From positions 186,001 through 250,000 of the forward strand of contig JAIYAQ010000012.1 of NCBI GenBank assembly GCA_027488975.1: a stretch of DNA of 64,000 nucleotides, read 5' to 3'. Source of the stretch: Cyanobium sp. E1_MAG_00006 (GTDB lineage: Bacteria > Cyanobacteriota > Cyanobacteriia > PCC-6307 > Cyanobiaceae). A program made the position numbers and the translations under genes. Of the stretch, positions 28,543 to 41,136 are shown piece after piece. The number at the start of each line of letters is the position of its first letter. Position 1 is the stretch's first letter. The notes beneath the pieces were generated by a model. That model made no database searches and had not been told where the DNA came from. It saw only the letters and a program-made list of their open reading frames with translations.

Positions 28543-29460
28543 TCAGCTGATGCCGCGGTCGCCGGCGAAGGCGAAACGAATGGCGCTGAGCAGCAGCACG
28601 ATCACGAACAGCGCCAGGCCGACGGTGCAGGCGTAGCTGATCTCCAGCTCGGCGAAGGCCTGGTCGTAGACGTAGTAGACGAGGGTTCGGGTGGCATCGG
28701 CGGGCCCCCCCTGGGTCATCAGGTAGACCTCCTCGAACACCTTGGTGGCGGCAATGGCGGAGATTACGGCCACCAACGTCACGTAGGGGCGCAGCAGCGG
28801 CAGGGTGATGTCGAGGTGCTTGCGCCAACCCTCACTGCCATCGAGTTCCGCCGCCTCGTAGAGGTCCTGGGCGATGCCCTGCAGACCCGCCAGGAAGATC
28901 ACCATGTAGTAGCCGAGGCCCTTCCAGAGGGTCACCACCATCACCGCCGGCAGGGCCAGAACAGGGTTGGTGAGGAAACCGATCGGCGTGAAGGCGGGGC
29001 CGAGCAGGGCGCTCAGCCAGCCGTTCACCAGGCCGGTTTCGGCGTAGAGCCAGCGAAAGGCGATGGCTGCCACCACGATCGACACCAGCACCGGCGTGTA
29101 GAAGGCGGCCCGGAACAGATGGATGCCCGGCAGCTGACGGTTCACCAGCACCGCCAGGGCAAGGGAGCCCAGAACCACCGGCGGCACGACCCCCACCAGA
29201 TAGAGCAGCGTGGTGCCCAGCACCCGGAAGAACATCGGATCGGCCAGCAGGCGGCGGATGTTGGCCAGGCCGATGAACTGCAGGGGCTCACTCACATCCA
29301 GCCCACTGCGGCTGAAGCTGATCACCAGCGCCATCACCGCCGGGATCAGAACCGACAGGGCCAGCAGGATCAGGCCTGGTGCCAGGAAGGCCCAGGCCGT
29401 GCTGCTGCGCGGGGCGGTGCTGCTGCGCGAAATCGGCCCAGGGCCAGCAGGGGCGGACAT
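28543..29460 (-). CDS. Carbohydrate ABC transporter permease (MalF/UgpA type)
   Basis: AWAFLAPGLILLALSVLIPAVMALVISFSRSG; EAAELDGSEGWRKHLDITLPLLRPYVTLV (EAA motif); MTQGGPADATRTLVYYVYDQAF. Confidence 0.9.
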   Translation of the reverse strand: MSAPAGPGPISRSSTAPRSSTAWAFLAPGLILLALSVLIPAVMALVISFSRSGLDVSEPLQFIGLANIRRLLADPMFFRVLGTTLLYLVGVVPPVVLGSLALAVLVNRQLPGIHLFRAAFYTPVLVSIVVAAIAFRWLYAETGLVNGWLSALLGPAFTPIGFLTNPVLALPAVMVVTLWKGLGYYMVIFLAGLQGIAQDLYEAAELDGSEGWRKHLDITLPLLRPYVTLVAVISAIAATKVFEEVYLMTQGGPADATRTLVYYVYDQAFAELEISYACTVGLALFVIVLLLSAIRFAFAGDRGIS

Positions 29461-29509
29461 CGGCTCAGGCACCCGGGCGTGATCGCGCCATTGTGGGAGA
29501 TCTGAAGGC

Positions 29510-31377
<1,868 letters not shown>

Positions 31378-31387
<10 letters not shown>

Positions 31388-32769
31388 TCAATGGGCCCTG
31401 GCGAACCCGTGCCATCGCCCGCTTCAAGAGATCGCAAACGCAACAACATGGCGCCGGGGCTTTCAGGAGCCTCCACGATTGGCTCGAGCAGTGCGCAGGC
31501 CTGGTGGTCGTTCCAGCCCTCACCTCGCCACCTCTCCCCCAGAGCTGCCGCTGCGGCTGCCACCAGCAACAGCAGCGGAAGCAGGGACGCATCACCCTGA
31601 AGCGTGAACACGAAGGCCGCACAGAACAGCGGTGCGCCATGGGCAGCAGCGAACAGGGCCGTGGCACCCACCGCCGCCAGCTGGGCAAGATCGCTGGCGG
31701 CGAGCCCAGGCAAGCCCTGAAGCGGGCTGATGAGCAGGGCGCCCAGGCTCATGCAGTCGTGCATCAGGCCACCGGGAGCCCCCAGCGAAAGACTGATCAG
31801 GCTGGCCAGCAGGCGCCACAGAAGCAGAAGCGGCGAGCCGACGGCTGCACCGGAAAGGGCCGCCGCCAGCGACAACGATCCGTCGTTGAGGCTGAGTCCC
31901 TGGCTGAGGAGTGCCAGCAGCGTGAGGCTCGCGGCGAGCAGCAACGCGCCGATCAGCAGCCGCCCCGCCAACAGACCTTTGACCCACGCGGCCAGAGGCA
32001 ACAGCAGGCGGATGAACAGGGCACCGGCAGCGGCCCCCACGAGGGTGAGCAGCAGGATCAAGCCCCAAGTGCCCGGATCCAAGCCCCCAAGATCCCGACC
32101 CGGCAGACGGGCCGGCTGCCCCATAGTGGCGGCCGACAGGCTGGCACTGCCCGACAGCAGGAGCGCCGGCAAAACGAGGGGTAGACCGCTGCGCTGGCCC
32201 AGCTCTTCCAGTCCGTAGGCAACGGCCAGCAGGGGCGAGCGAAACGCTGCCCCCAATCCGGCCGCACCACCGATGACAGCCACCAGCTGAGGGGAGAGGG
32301 AGGCCAGCGGCTGCAGGGCCGGCCAGCGCCGGCGGATGGCCAGGAACACACTCGCCCCGAGCGCAACCGAGGGGGATTCCACCCCGACCGCCAGGCCCCC
32401 CACATGGGTGAGGACCATCAGCGGCAAGCGGCGCAGCTGGGTGGTGAGGTTCAACTGCTCGAACCAGCGAAGCTCACCGCTGCTGCGCTCAGCCGGGGTG
32501 GCACGATCGAGGGCCAGCAGCGCTGCTGTGCCGCCACCACGGCCAGCAGCCAGGGGGCCCCAGGCCAGCAGCACCAAAGCGCCAGTGGCCGCGAACACCA
32601 CCAGGCAGCCCAACAGCGGCTGGGGTTGAGCCGCGAGCCACAGGCCACGCTGCACCCTGAAGCCGAGTTCCGAGAGGCCCTGGTAGGGCCACATCAGCAG
32701 CCCGAGCAGCAGTCCCAGAAGCAACCAACCGCTGAGGGCTGAGACAAGCGGTGAACGCAAGCGTGCCAT
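31378..32769 (-). CDS. ClC-family chloride channel/transporter
   Basis: [18 protein letters not shown] (cf. GREGP); [23 protein letters not shown]; ten or more hydrophobic segments; start taken at [14 protein letters not shown]. Confidence 0.82.
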
Positions 32770-32857
32770 CGATGCGTTGCCACTGATCGATTGTGGTCGC
32801 TTTTTCGGGCGGCCTGTCGCCGTAGCCTCAACGCCTTCTGGCCGCGCTCCCCGCTCC

Positions 32858-33991
32858 ATGACCGCCACGCCCACCGCGCTGCGCACGATCCGGGTGGAGC
32901 TCAGCGCCAACCCCTACCCGATCGTGATCGGCGCCGGGGCACTGCAACAGCTGGGCGAGCAGGTGCGCGCGGCGGGCATCAAAGCAGGCACCAAGGTGCT
33001 GGTGGTCACCAACCCGGTGGTGGAGCAGCACTACGGCGCCACCGCCCTGAGCAGCCTGCTGGCGGCCGGCTTCGAGGCCAGCAGCCTGATGATCGAAGCG
33101 GGAGAAGACCAGAAAACCCCTGCAACCGTGGCCCTGATCCACGACGCGGCCTTTGAACGCAGGCTGGAGCGCGGCTCGCTGATCGTGGCCCTCGGCGGCG
33201 GCGTGGTGGGCGACATGGCCGGCTTCGCCGCCGCCAGCTGGCTACGCGGCATCGCCGTGGTGCAGGTGCCCACCACCCTGCTGGCGATGGTGGATGCGGC
33301 GATCGGCGGCAAGACCGGCGTAAACCATCCCGGCGGCAAGAACCTGATCGGCGCCTTTCATCAGCCGCGGCTGGTGCTGATCGACCCCGCTACCCTCGGC
33401 ACCCTGCCGGAGCGGGAGTTCCGGGCCGGCATGGCTGAGGTGATCAAGTACGGCGTGATCGGCGATGCCGAGCTGTTCGCCGATCTGGAAGCTGCCGCCG
33501 GCCGTGATGCCGCCACCGGTCTCGCCAGCCTGAGCGCCGTGGGGCCAGCCCTGCTGCAAACGTTGCTGGAGCGCTCCGCCGCCGCCAAGGCGCGGGTGGT
33601 GGCGGGCGACGAGCGCGAGGGCGGCCTGCGGGCAATCCTCAACTACGGCCACACCCTCGGCCACGTGGTGGAGGCCCTGTGCGGCTACGGCACCTGGCTG
33701 CACGGCGAGGCCGTGGCCATCGGCATGGTGGCCGCCGGCGAACTGGCGCTGGAGCTTGGGCTCTGGAGCCAGACGGAGCAAAGCCGCCAGCGGGCGGTGA
33801 TCGCCGCCGCAGGGCTGCCTCAGGCCTGGCCTCAACTGGAGCCCGAAGCCGTGCTGCGCTGCCTGCAGGGCGACAAGAAAGTGCGCGACGGCCGCGTGCG
33901 CTTCGTGCTGCCCACCGGCCTGGGCACGGTGGAGATCTGCGACGAGGTGAGCGGAGCTCAGGTGCTGGCAGCCCTGGAACGCTGCCGCTGA
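32858..33991 (+). CDS. aroB: 3-dehydroquinate synthase
   Basis: [82 protein letters not shown]. Confidence 0.96.
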   Translation: MTATPTALRTIRVELSANPYPIVIGAGALQQLGEQVRAAGIKAGTKVLVVTNPVVEQHYGATALSSLLAAGFEASSLMIEAGEDQKTPATVALIHDAAFERRLERGSLIVALGGGVVGDMAGFAAASWLRGIAVVQVPTTLLAMVDAAIGGKTGVNHPGGKNLIGAFHQPRLVLIDPATLGTLPEREFRAGMAEVIKYGVIGDAELFADLEAAAGRDAATGLASLSAVGPALLQTLLERSAAAKARVVAGDEREGGLRAILNYGHTLGHVVEALCGYGTWLHGEAVAIGMVAAGELALELGLWSQTEQSRQRAVIAAAGLPQAWPQLEPEAVLRCLQGDKKVRDGRVRFVLPTGLGTVEICDEVSGAQVLAALERCR

Positions 33992-33998
33992 AGGATGT

Positions 33999-34703
33999 TC
34001 AGGTTGTGGCGCTGACGGCCCTGGCGATCAGCACCGTGAGCATCAGCATCGCCAGCAGAACCTGCAGAGCCATCACCAGCTTGGCGGGCCGGGAGATCAG
34101 CGCCTCACTGGTGGGGCCGTAGGTGGAATTGACATTCAGTGAGATGAACAGGTAGTCGACGATGTGGGGCACAGGCGGCGTTTCCCCCTCCCGACTGGGC
34201 CAGACAAAGGCACCACCAGGTGTGCTCACATCCAGAAACACATAGATGAACATGAACACCAGCACGCTCTCCATGTAGACGGCCGCCACATCCCAGAGGC
34301 TCACCAAGCCGCCGCCCTGGTGATGGCCGGCCGTGAAGATCATCGCGATCACGTTGGCGATCACCTGCAGCACCGAAAACGAGAGATACAGCAACCCCCA
34401 CTGGAAGAGACGGCGGCGACTGCCGCGGAACAGCGACAGCACCAGCCCAACGGTGACCACGACGAACAGCAGCGTTCCGAGCCGTTCGATACCGCTCACC
34501 ACACCGAGCATGGCGGGCGCAATCGCCTGGTCGCGCTCCAGGTGCTGGGCCAGCAGCAGATCCATCAGCCACACGCTCGAGGTGGCAACGATCACCGCCA
34601 GCCGGCCACGGCCATGGGTGAGGCGCTGGCGCAGCTGCTCGGCGGGTGAGTCCGGCAGGGGATCCATCGCCGTGGTGTCGCCGGGCGTTGCGCCGCTGGC
34701 CAT
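33999..34703 (-). CDS. Ion-channel-like membrane protein with a degenerate pore loop
   Basis: C-terminal P-loop/TM arrangement VDYLFISLNVNSTYGPTSEALISRPAKLVMALQVLLAMLMLTVLIARAV, like Ion_trans_2 pores but STYGP instead of TVGYGD. Confidence 0.55.
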   Translation of the reverse strand: MASGATPGDTTAMDPLPDSPAEQLRQRLTHGRGRLAVIVATSSVWLMDLLLAQHLERDQAIAPAMLGVVSGIERLGTLLFVVVTVGLVLSLFRGSRRRLFQWGLLYLSFSVLQVIANVIAMIFTAGHHQGGGLVSLWDVAAVYMESVLVFMFIYVFLDVSTPGGAFVWPSREGETPPVPHIVDYLFISLNVNSTYGPTSEALISRPAKLVMALQVLLAMLMLTVLIARAVSATT

Positions 34704-34754
34704 CGATCCGCTGCCTTTGCCTGAGCCGCAGCTTGGCGCGGAACAGCGAAGGCG

Positions 34755-35978
34755 TCAGCCGAGCGGCGGATCCTGCAGGAACAGCGGCAGTGCCTCGGGC
34801 TGAGCGCGTTCGGGCAGAGCACGTTCGGACTGATCGGCAACGCCAGAGCGGCAGAAGGCAATCCAGCGGAAGTCGCCGAGGGCGGTGGGATCCACCAGCC
34901 GCAGCAGGGCCTCGCGGCGGCGCAGCAGCTCCGGCAGCTCGCCGGCGGCACTCTGCTGCAGGCCATGGAGCTGCTGCGCCAGCCCCAGAGCCAGCAGGGC
35001 TTCACCCTGGCGCCGCTGGCCAAGGGGCGTCCACCCGCTGGCCTCGGCGGCGGCCTGAAGGCTCTCCAGGCAGAGGTGTGCCGTGAGATCCCAGTGGCCA
35101 GGCTCCAGCAGCGGATCGTCGCAGGCCTGCTGCTGGCGGTAGGCCATCAGCGTGCCGTTGCTGCGTTGGGGGCCGTAGTAGCGCCAGGCTTCGTGGGCGT
35201 AATCGATCACCAGCAGCTGTCCCGCCGCCAGGGCGGCGGCGGCGTTCGCCAGCCAGGGGGTCAGCCCCGGATGCAGCTCGGTGGTGAAGCCCGCAGCACG
35301 TTGCGGACCTGGCTGCAGCAGCCCCAGGGGCTCCAGCTGCGACAGGGCCTGCGGCTCCAGGGGCTCGCCGGGGACCAGCTGAAGCGAGGGCGGGGCGTCC
35401 AACTCCTCGTGAAGGGCCACCAGCTGTTGGCGCCAGAGTGCCCCGTCCCACTCGATTCGCTCCACCGCCAGGGCATCGAGCACCTCGTGGGCCAGCATCA
35501 CGCCCACCAGCGGGGAGGCGGCGAGTTCAGCGAAGCTCAGCCAGCGGCAGGGCAGCGGTTCTGACGCCAGCAGGCGGCGCTGCCGCTGGGCCATGCCGGC
35601 ATTGGGCTCCACCAGCACCAGCGTGGTGCGGGCCGCCAGCTCGGGCCAGCGGGCCGCCAGGGCCTCGGCCAACTGCAGGGCGAGGTGGCCTTCGCCGGGG
35701 CCGGTTTCCACCAGGGCCAGGGGCCCGTCCCCGGGTTGCTGCAGCAGCCACTGGGCGATCTGGGGGGCCAGCAGGGCCGCAAAATCGGGGCCCAGTGAGG
35801 GCGACGTGGCGAAGTCGCCGCGGGGTCCCACCTGCAGCCGGCCGGAGCCGTAGGCGCCGTGCTCGGGATCGTGCAGGGCCCAGTCCATATAGGTGCGGAA
35901 GGGCACGGCGCCACCGGCAGCCCGCAGGCGCGCCTCCAGCCAGGCGGGAGCTGGCGACGGGCTGGTGGATGCGCTCAC
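34755..35978 (-). CDS. SAM-dependent methyltransferase, MidA/NDUFAF7-like
   Basis: FRTYMDWALHDPEHGAYGSGRLQVGPRGDFATSPSLGPDFAALLAPQIAQWL; LVETGPGEGHLALQLAEAL; LLVIDYAHEAWRYYGPQRSNGTLMAYR. Confidence 0.9.
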   Translation of the reverse strand: MSASTSPSPAPAWLEARLRAAGGAVPFRTYMDWALHDPEHGAYGSGRLQVGPRGDFATSPSLGPDFAALLAPQIAQWLLQQPGDGPLALVETGPGEGHLALQLAEALAARWPELAARTTLVLVEPNAGMAQRQRRLLASEPLPCRWLSFAELAASPLVGVMLAHEVLDALAVERIEWDGALWRQQLVALHEELDAPPSLQLVPGEPLEPQALSQLEPLGLLQPGPQRAAGFTTELHPGLTPWLANAAAALAAGQLLVIDYAHEAWRYYGPQRSNGTLMAYRQQQACDDPLLEPGHWDLTAHLCLESLQAAAEASGWTPLGQRRQGEALLALGLAQQLHGLQQSAAGELPELLRRREALLRLVDPTALGDFRWIAFCRSGVADQSERALPERAQPEALPLFLQDPPLG

Positions 35979-36026
35979 GGCTGCACGATCGGCTCAGGGA
36001 GAATGCTGGCTACTGAAGCAGGCGCC

Positions 36027-36887
36027 ATGGATCGGCCCACCGCAGCGATGGCGCAGCCTCGGAATCGCAGCACAGCGACCCCGCGCAACCTGCTGCGCTG
36101 GCTGGCCGGCCTGGCGCTCACCCTGGTGCTGCTGCTGGGGCTGGGAGCCGGGCCTGCTCTGGCCTACGACAACCCCGATCTGCTGCCGGATCACCCCACG
36201 CCGGTGATCGACCTGGCCAAGATCCTCACCGACCCCCAGCGCACCGCCCTGGAGGCGGAACTCGAGGATTTCGAGCATGTGAGCGGCTGGAAGCTGCGGG
36301 TGCTCACCCAGTACGACCGCACCCCCGGCCTGGCGGTGAAGGAGTTCTGGGGCCTCGATGAGCGTTCGCTGCTGCTGATCGCCGATGAGCGCGGCGGCAA
36401 CCTGCTCAACTTCAACGTGGGTGATGCCCTGTTCGCTCTGATGCCGCGCACCTACTGGGTGGAGCTGCAGACCCGCTTCGGCAATCAGTACTACGTGCGC
36501 GACAACGGCCAGGACGCCGCCATCGTGGATGCCCTGCACACCGTGAAGGGCTGCCTGGAGATCGGTGGCTGCCAGGTGGTGCCCGGTCTGCCCCAGGAGC
36601 AGTGGATCCTCACGCTGATCACCTCGATCCTGGGCGGCCTGATCGTTGGCTTCGCCGCCTACCCGCGCAAGCCGGAGCACACGGTGGAATGGGCCTGGGT
36701 GCTGCTGCTCTCACCCCTGTGGGTGATCCTGTTCGGCGTGTTCGGCGTGGCGCCGATCGTGACCCGCACGCCCGACCTGCTGCCGTTGCTGCGCAATGCC
36801 CTCGGCTTCATCGGTGCGATCGCGGCGGCCTACCTGATCGCTCAGAACACGGTGGGCAAAGCCAGGCTGCGGGACAGCGAGGGCTGA
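36027..36887 (+). CDS. TPM-domain membrane protein (Psb32/YgcG-like)
   Basis: TPVIDLAKILTDPQRTALEAELEDFEHVSGWKLRVLTQYDRTPG...; two C-terminal TM segments. Confidence 0.82.
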   Translation: MDRPTAAMAQPRNRSTATPRNLLRWLAGLALTLVLLLGLGAGPALAYDNPDLLPDHPTPVIDLAKILTDPQRTALEAELEDFEHVSGWKLRVLTQYDRTPGLAVKEFWGLDERSLLLIADERGGNLLNFNVGDALFALMPRTYWVELQTRFGNQYYVRDNGQDAAIVDALHTVKGCLEIGGCQVVPGLPQEQWILTLITSILGGLIVGFAAYPRKPEHTVEWAWVLLLSPLWVILFGVFGVAPIVTRTPDLLPLLRNALGFIGAIAAAYLIAQNTVGKARLRDSEG

Positions 36888-36888
36888 T

Positions 36889-37764
36889 TCAGCTGCCCTG
36901 GGCGACGCTGCGGGGGCCGAGGCGCTCCAGGGCCTCCAGACGACAACGCAGGGAGTCGACCGGTTCGCAGGCAGGCTGCTTGGCCACCTCCTGCAGTCCG
37001 CCGGCTGCAGCACGCAGTTCAGCCAGGTTGCGCTCATAGAAGCTGCGCAGCACGGCGTAGCGCTGCACCGGCTGTCCGTAGTAGCTGTTGCCTGCGAGGG
37101 TGGGGAACGACGCCCACTCCGGCGCCAGGCGCGCCGCCAGATCGGGACTGAACACTCCCTGATCAGCCAGCGCCAGGGCACCACGGAGCTCGATCAGGAA
37201 CAGGGCGGCCTGGTCTTGCACATGGGGGCCGAAGCCAGCGAGCTGCAGGGAGCGGCTGGCGCGGTTCCAGGTGAACGGCATGAACTGGTAAGCCCCAGCG
37301 GCGGCACTGGCGTAGCCACCCGAGTAGTTCACGCGATCGGGATGGCGCTCAAGGCTTGCCATCAGGCCACCGCCGAACATGATCCGATAGCCGATGTCCT
37401 CACCGCGGGCCCAGGTGCCTTCGGCGAAGCGAATGGTGTTCAGCAGCGCCCGACGCTCGGGGGTGATGGCGTAGCGAGCGGCTGCCGGAGCTGACTGCGG
37501 ATTGAGCAGAGCAAGGCTGGTGCGCTGTGCAGGCATGGCCGGCTGCGCTTCCGGAGCGGACTCCGCCCGCACGGACGCCACCAACGGGGCAGGAGGCGCA
37601 ACGATCTCGTACGACTGAGCGCGTGCAGCCACCGGCAGGGCGATTGGTGCGGCAAGCACAGAGGCCAAAACCGCCACCAGGCTCACACCGGACGGGCTGT
37701 GGAACTCGCGGCGGCAAGCGCTGCGAGCGGAGCACAAAGAGGAGGATCGAGCGGGAACCAGCAA
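36889..37764 (-). CDS. Secreted GH104 / lambda-endolysin-like muramidase
   Basis: ALLNTIRFAEGTWARGEDIGYRIMFGGGLMASLERHPDRVNYSGGYASAAAGAYQFMPFTWNRASRSLQLAGFGPHVQDQAALFLI, hallmark of lambda R/GH104, preceded by a signal-like segment. Confidence 0.82.
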   Translation of the reverse strand: MLVPARSSSLCSARSACRREFHSPSGVSLVAVLASVLAAPIALPVAARAQSYEIVAPPAPLVASVRAESAPEAQPAMPAQRTSLALLNPQSAPAAARYAITPERRALLNTIRFAEGTWARGEDIGYRIMFGGGLMASLERHPDRVNYSGGYASAAAGAYQFMPFTWNRASRSLQLAGFGPHVQDQAALFLIELRGALALADQGVFSPDLAARLAPEWASFPTLAGNSYYGQPVQRYAVLRSFYERNLAELRAAAGGLQEVAKQPACEPVDSLRCRLEALERLGPRSVAQGS

Positions 37765-38024
37765 ACCAGGAGCGCGCGAAGAACAGCCGCAACATCCAGA
37801 CAGATGCCTGGCGTCACAGGGGGTTAAGTCGATGGACGTCCAATCAAAAACCCTGAAATCAAAGGGGCGAAGGACGTTGGATTGATCGGCTTAAAAGGAG
37901 TTAAGAAAGGGTAATGAATGGAGCCAGAACGTCAAACAATCGCGAAGCCGGGAAAGAAACGATTGAATCAGCTTTGGATTGCGGCCATTGTGTCAAACAA
38001 CCGGCGCGAACGCCAATGGATTAG

Positions 38025-38044
38025 GGACGGTCAAAAAACCGTCC
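38025..38044. repeat. Perfect 7-bp inverted repeat with 6-nt A-rich loop
   Basis: GGACGGT-caaaaa-ACCGTCC in the intergenic region upstream of the muramidase gene; no T-run after it on the + strand. Confidence 0.7.
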
Positions 38045-38158
38045 ACCAATATCACGAACCCACTTGCACAGTTCGCAACGCTTTTGGGGCGGCTGAATTG
38101 GTGGCGTTTGCAACAGAAATGCCCGGGATCTGTTGTCGCAGCAACAGTGAGGCACCGC

Positions 38159-39247
38159 TCAGCGCGCCTGCAGCAGGCTGCGCTCAATGGCAAGCTCCCG
38201 CAGCCGCTGCGCAGCGTCCACCTCGCCGCCGGACGGCAAAGGGCCCGTGCTGGGCGGCAGTAGAGGCTGATCCAGCTGCCAGTCGCCCCGTTCGAGCTGC
38301 TCGCGGCTGAGCAGACGGTGCCAGCCATGGCGCTGCAACGCGGCCTCGAGCACCGGCGCTTCAGCAAAGCCGTGGCGTTGCACCAGGTGAATGCCGGTGC
38401 CCAGGCTGAGAGCCTCGCAGAACGTGCTGTAGCCCGGTTTGGTGATCACCCGGCCGCAGAGCGGCAACAGCTCAAGCGGCCGTAGATCCGCTGGGATGAG
38501 GACGGCGTTGCGCACAGCCGCGGCAAGGGCCGGATCACTCACCAGGAACTGATGCTCGGGCCAGCGCGCAAACGGAGCGGAATCGAGCGCAAGGCCGAGC
38601 CCGCCGAAGGCCACCATCACCGTGCCCTCCCGCGGCTCGCTGAGCTGCAGGCGCTCACGCAGGGCTTCCGGGCGGTGACGCGGCCGACCGGCCGTGAGGC
38701 CCACAGCAGTGACGGGCAGATCCCAGGGCATCGGCATGGCCAGAGGGCACTGAATCAAGGCATCACCAAGGCGGTAGGCGGCGTGAGCCCGATCAGCCAA
38801 TGCGCCGAAGGCACCGCCCATGGGGCGGTAGATGGCATCCCAGCCGAAGTTCCCCATCCACACCAGTGGCGCCGCCAGCCGTTGGGCCAGCTCCGCGGCC
38901 GCGGGCGGCACATCCCCGAGCAGCAGCAGCGGTTCACCCTGGCTGCGGATCCAGGCGACCTCGCGCTCCAGCTGCGCCGGCAGATCCCGCTCCAGCTGCT
39001 CGTGGGCGTTCAGGGTGGCCGGGCCGTCCGCACCAAGGGCATCCGCCTGGATCACGCCCACATCCCAGCGGCAGGATCGCAGCTCAAACGGCACAGGACC
39101 GAAGGCAAGCTCGAGAAAGGAGCGCGGCAGGGAGGTGGACAGCACCAGACGCCAGCTCGGCTCCAGAACGTGCAGGGCCGTGAGCACCGAGGCCACCCGC
39201 GAGCCGTGGCCATAGCCATGGCCGCTGACGCAGGCATGAATCAGCAC
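38159..39247 (-). CDS. Glycosyltransferase-like protein (GT-B/UGT type)
   Basis: ACVSGHGYGHGSRVASVLTAL; VMVAFGGLGLALD; CGRVITKPGYSTFCEALSLGTGIHLVQRHGFAEAPVLEAALQRHG. Confidence 0.75.
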   Translation of the reverse strand: MLIHACVSGHGYGHGSRVASVLTALHVLEPSWRLVLSTSLPRSFLELAFGPVPFELRSCRWDVGVIQADALGADGPATLNAHEQLERDLPAQLEREVAWIRSQGEPLLLLGDVPPAAAELAQRLAAPLVWMGNFGWDAIYRPMGGAFGALADRAHAAYRLGDALIQCPLAMPMPWDLPVTAVGLTAGRPRHRPEALRERLQLSEPREGTVMVAFGGLGLALDSAPFARWPEHQFLVSDPALAAAVRNAVLIPADLRPLELLPLCGRVITKPGYSTFCEALSLGTGIHLVQRHGFAEAPVLEAALQRHGWHRLLSREQLERGDWQLDQPLLPPSTGPLPSGGEVDAAQRLRELAIERSLLQAR

Positions 39248-40131
39248 GCCTGCAGCTCCAGGCTGCGATGCAGGGTCTGGCGATAGAGCAGGTCGCCGGC
39301 GGGGCTGTACCAGCGGTGGCTCACCTCCTGCAGCACGCCGTCGCTGAGCTCCACCCAGCTGAAGTGGCGCAGGGAGCGTCCCTGGGGATCCAGCCCGTGC
39401 CGTGGCACGCAGGCGCTGTTGAGATAGGCGGTACCGGCCCGATCGATGCAGAAACTCAGGCGATCCCCCGCACCACGACGCAAGCGGTGGTGCATGTGGC
39501 CGAACACCACAAGGGGCAGTGGGCGATGGCGGCGGATGCGATCAATAGCCAGGGCCAGATCCTGATCGCCCCAGTCGCAGGCGGGAGGTTTCCAGTCGCG
39601 GCCGCAGGGGTCGGCGGCGGCGCTGCCAAGACCGCTGGGGCCGCTGTGGGCCAGCAGGATCAGCGGCAGCAGCGGATCGGCCGCCAGTGCGGCCGCGGTG
39701 ATGCGCTGAACCGAATCCTCCAGGCTCACCGGTCCGAACACGGCGGTGGCACCGCTGTTGAGATGGAAGCCGCCTCCGGCACTGGCGGGGCGGCCGCCCA
39801 CCACGGAAAGCCCGGGGGGATGGAGCTCCCGAAGGCCCCAGCCGCAATGCCGATCCCCGAGGGCATCAAGCTGACGGCGCAAGGTGCGGCCACTGGAGTC
39901 GCGGCCGGTGTCGTGGTTGCCGAGGATGCAGGCCACGGGCAGATCCAGCGCCGCCAACCGGGCCGGAATGCGGCGGTTGCCATCACTGAGATCGCCCACC
40001 ACCAACAGGGCGTCGGGCGCCAGAAGACGCAGCAGCTCCTCATCGGAGTTGTCCCACTGGCCGTGTAGATCACCGGCGATGGCGATGCGAAGCTCTGCCA
40101 AGCCGATGCCTAGGCTCTCACCATCCTGCAT
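39241..40131 (-). CDS. Metallophosphoesterase family protein (TIGR04168-like)
   Basis: RIAIAGDLHGQWDNSDEELLRLLAPDALLVVGDLSDGNRRIPARLAALDLPVACILGNHDTG; PLVVFGHMHHRLRRG. Confidence 0.85.
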   Translation of the reverse strand: MQDGESLGIGLAELRIAIAGDLHGQWDNSDEELLRLLAPDALLVVGDLSDGNRRIPARLAALDLPVACILGNHDTGRDSSGRTLRRQLDALGDRHCGWGLRELHPPGLSVVGGRPASAGGGFHLNSGATAVFGPVSLEDSVQRITAAALAADPLLPLILLAHSGPSGLGSAAADPCGRDWKPPACDWGDQDLALAIDRIRRHRPLPLVVFGHMHHRLRRGAGDRLSFCIDRAGTAYLNSACVPRHGLDPQGRSLRHFSWVELSDGVLQEVSHRWYSPAGDLLYRQTLHRSLELQAC

Positions 40132-40146
40132 CACATGGGGTAGCGG

Positions 40147-41127
<981 letters not shown>

Positions 41128-41136
41128 GTTCGTCGC

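Noticed and set aside
38025-38044. Inverted repeat as a Rho-independent terminator
   Set aside because: No T-run follows the stem on the + strand; kept only as a repeat or possible operator.
37918-38310. 130-aa + ORF in the intergenic region
   Set aside because: Overlaps the conserved C-terminus of the glycosyltransferase gene; composition does not look coding.
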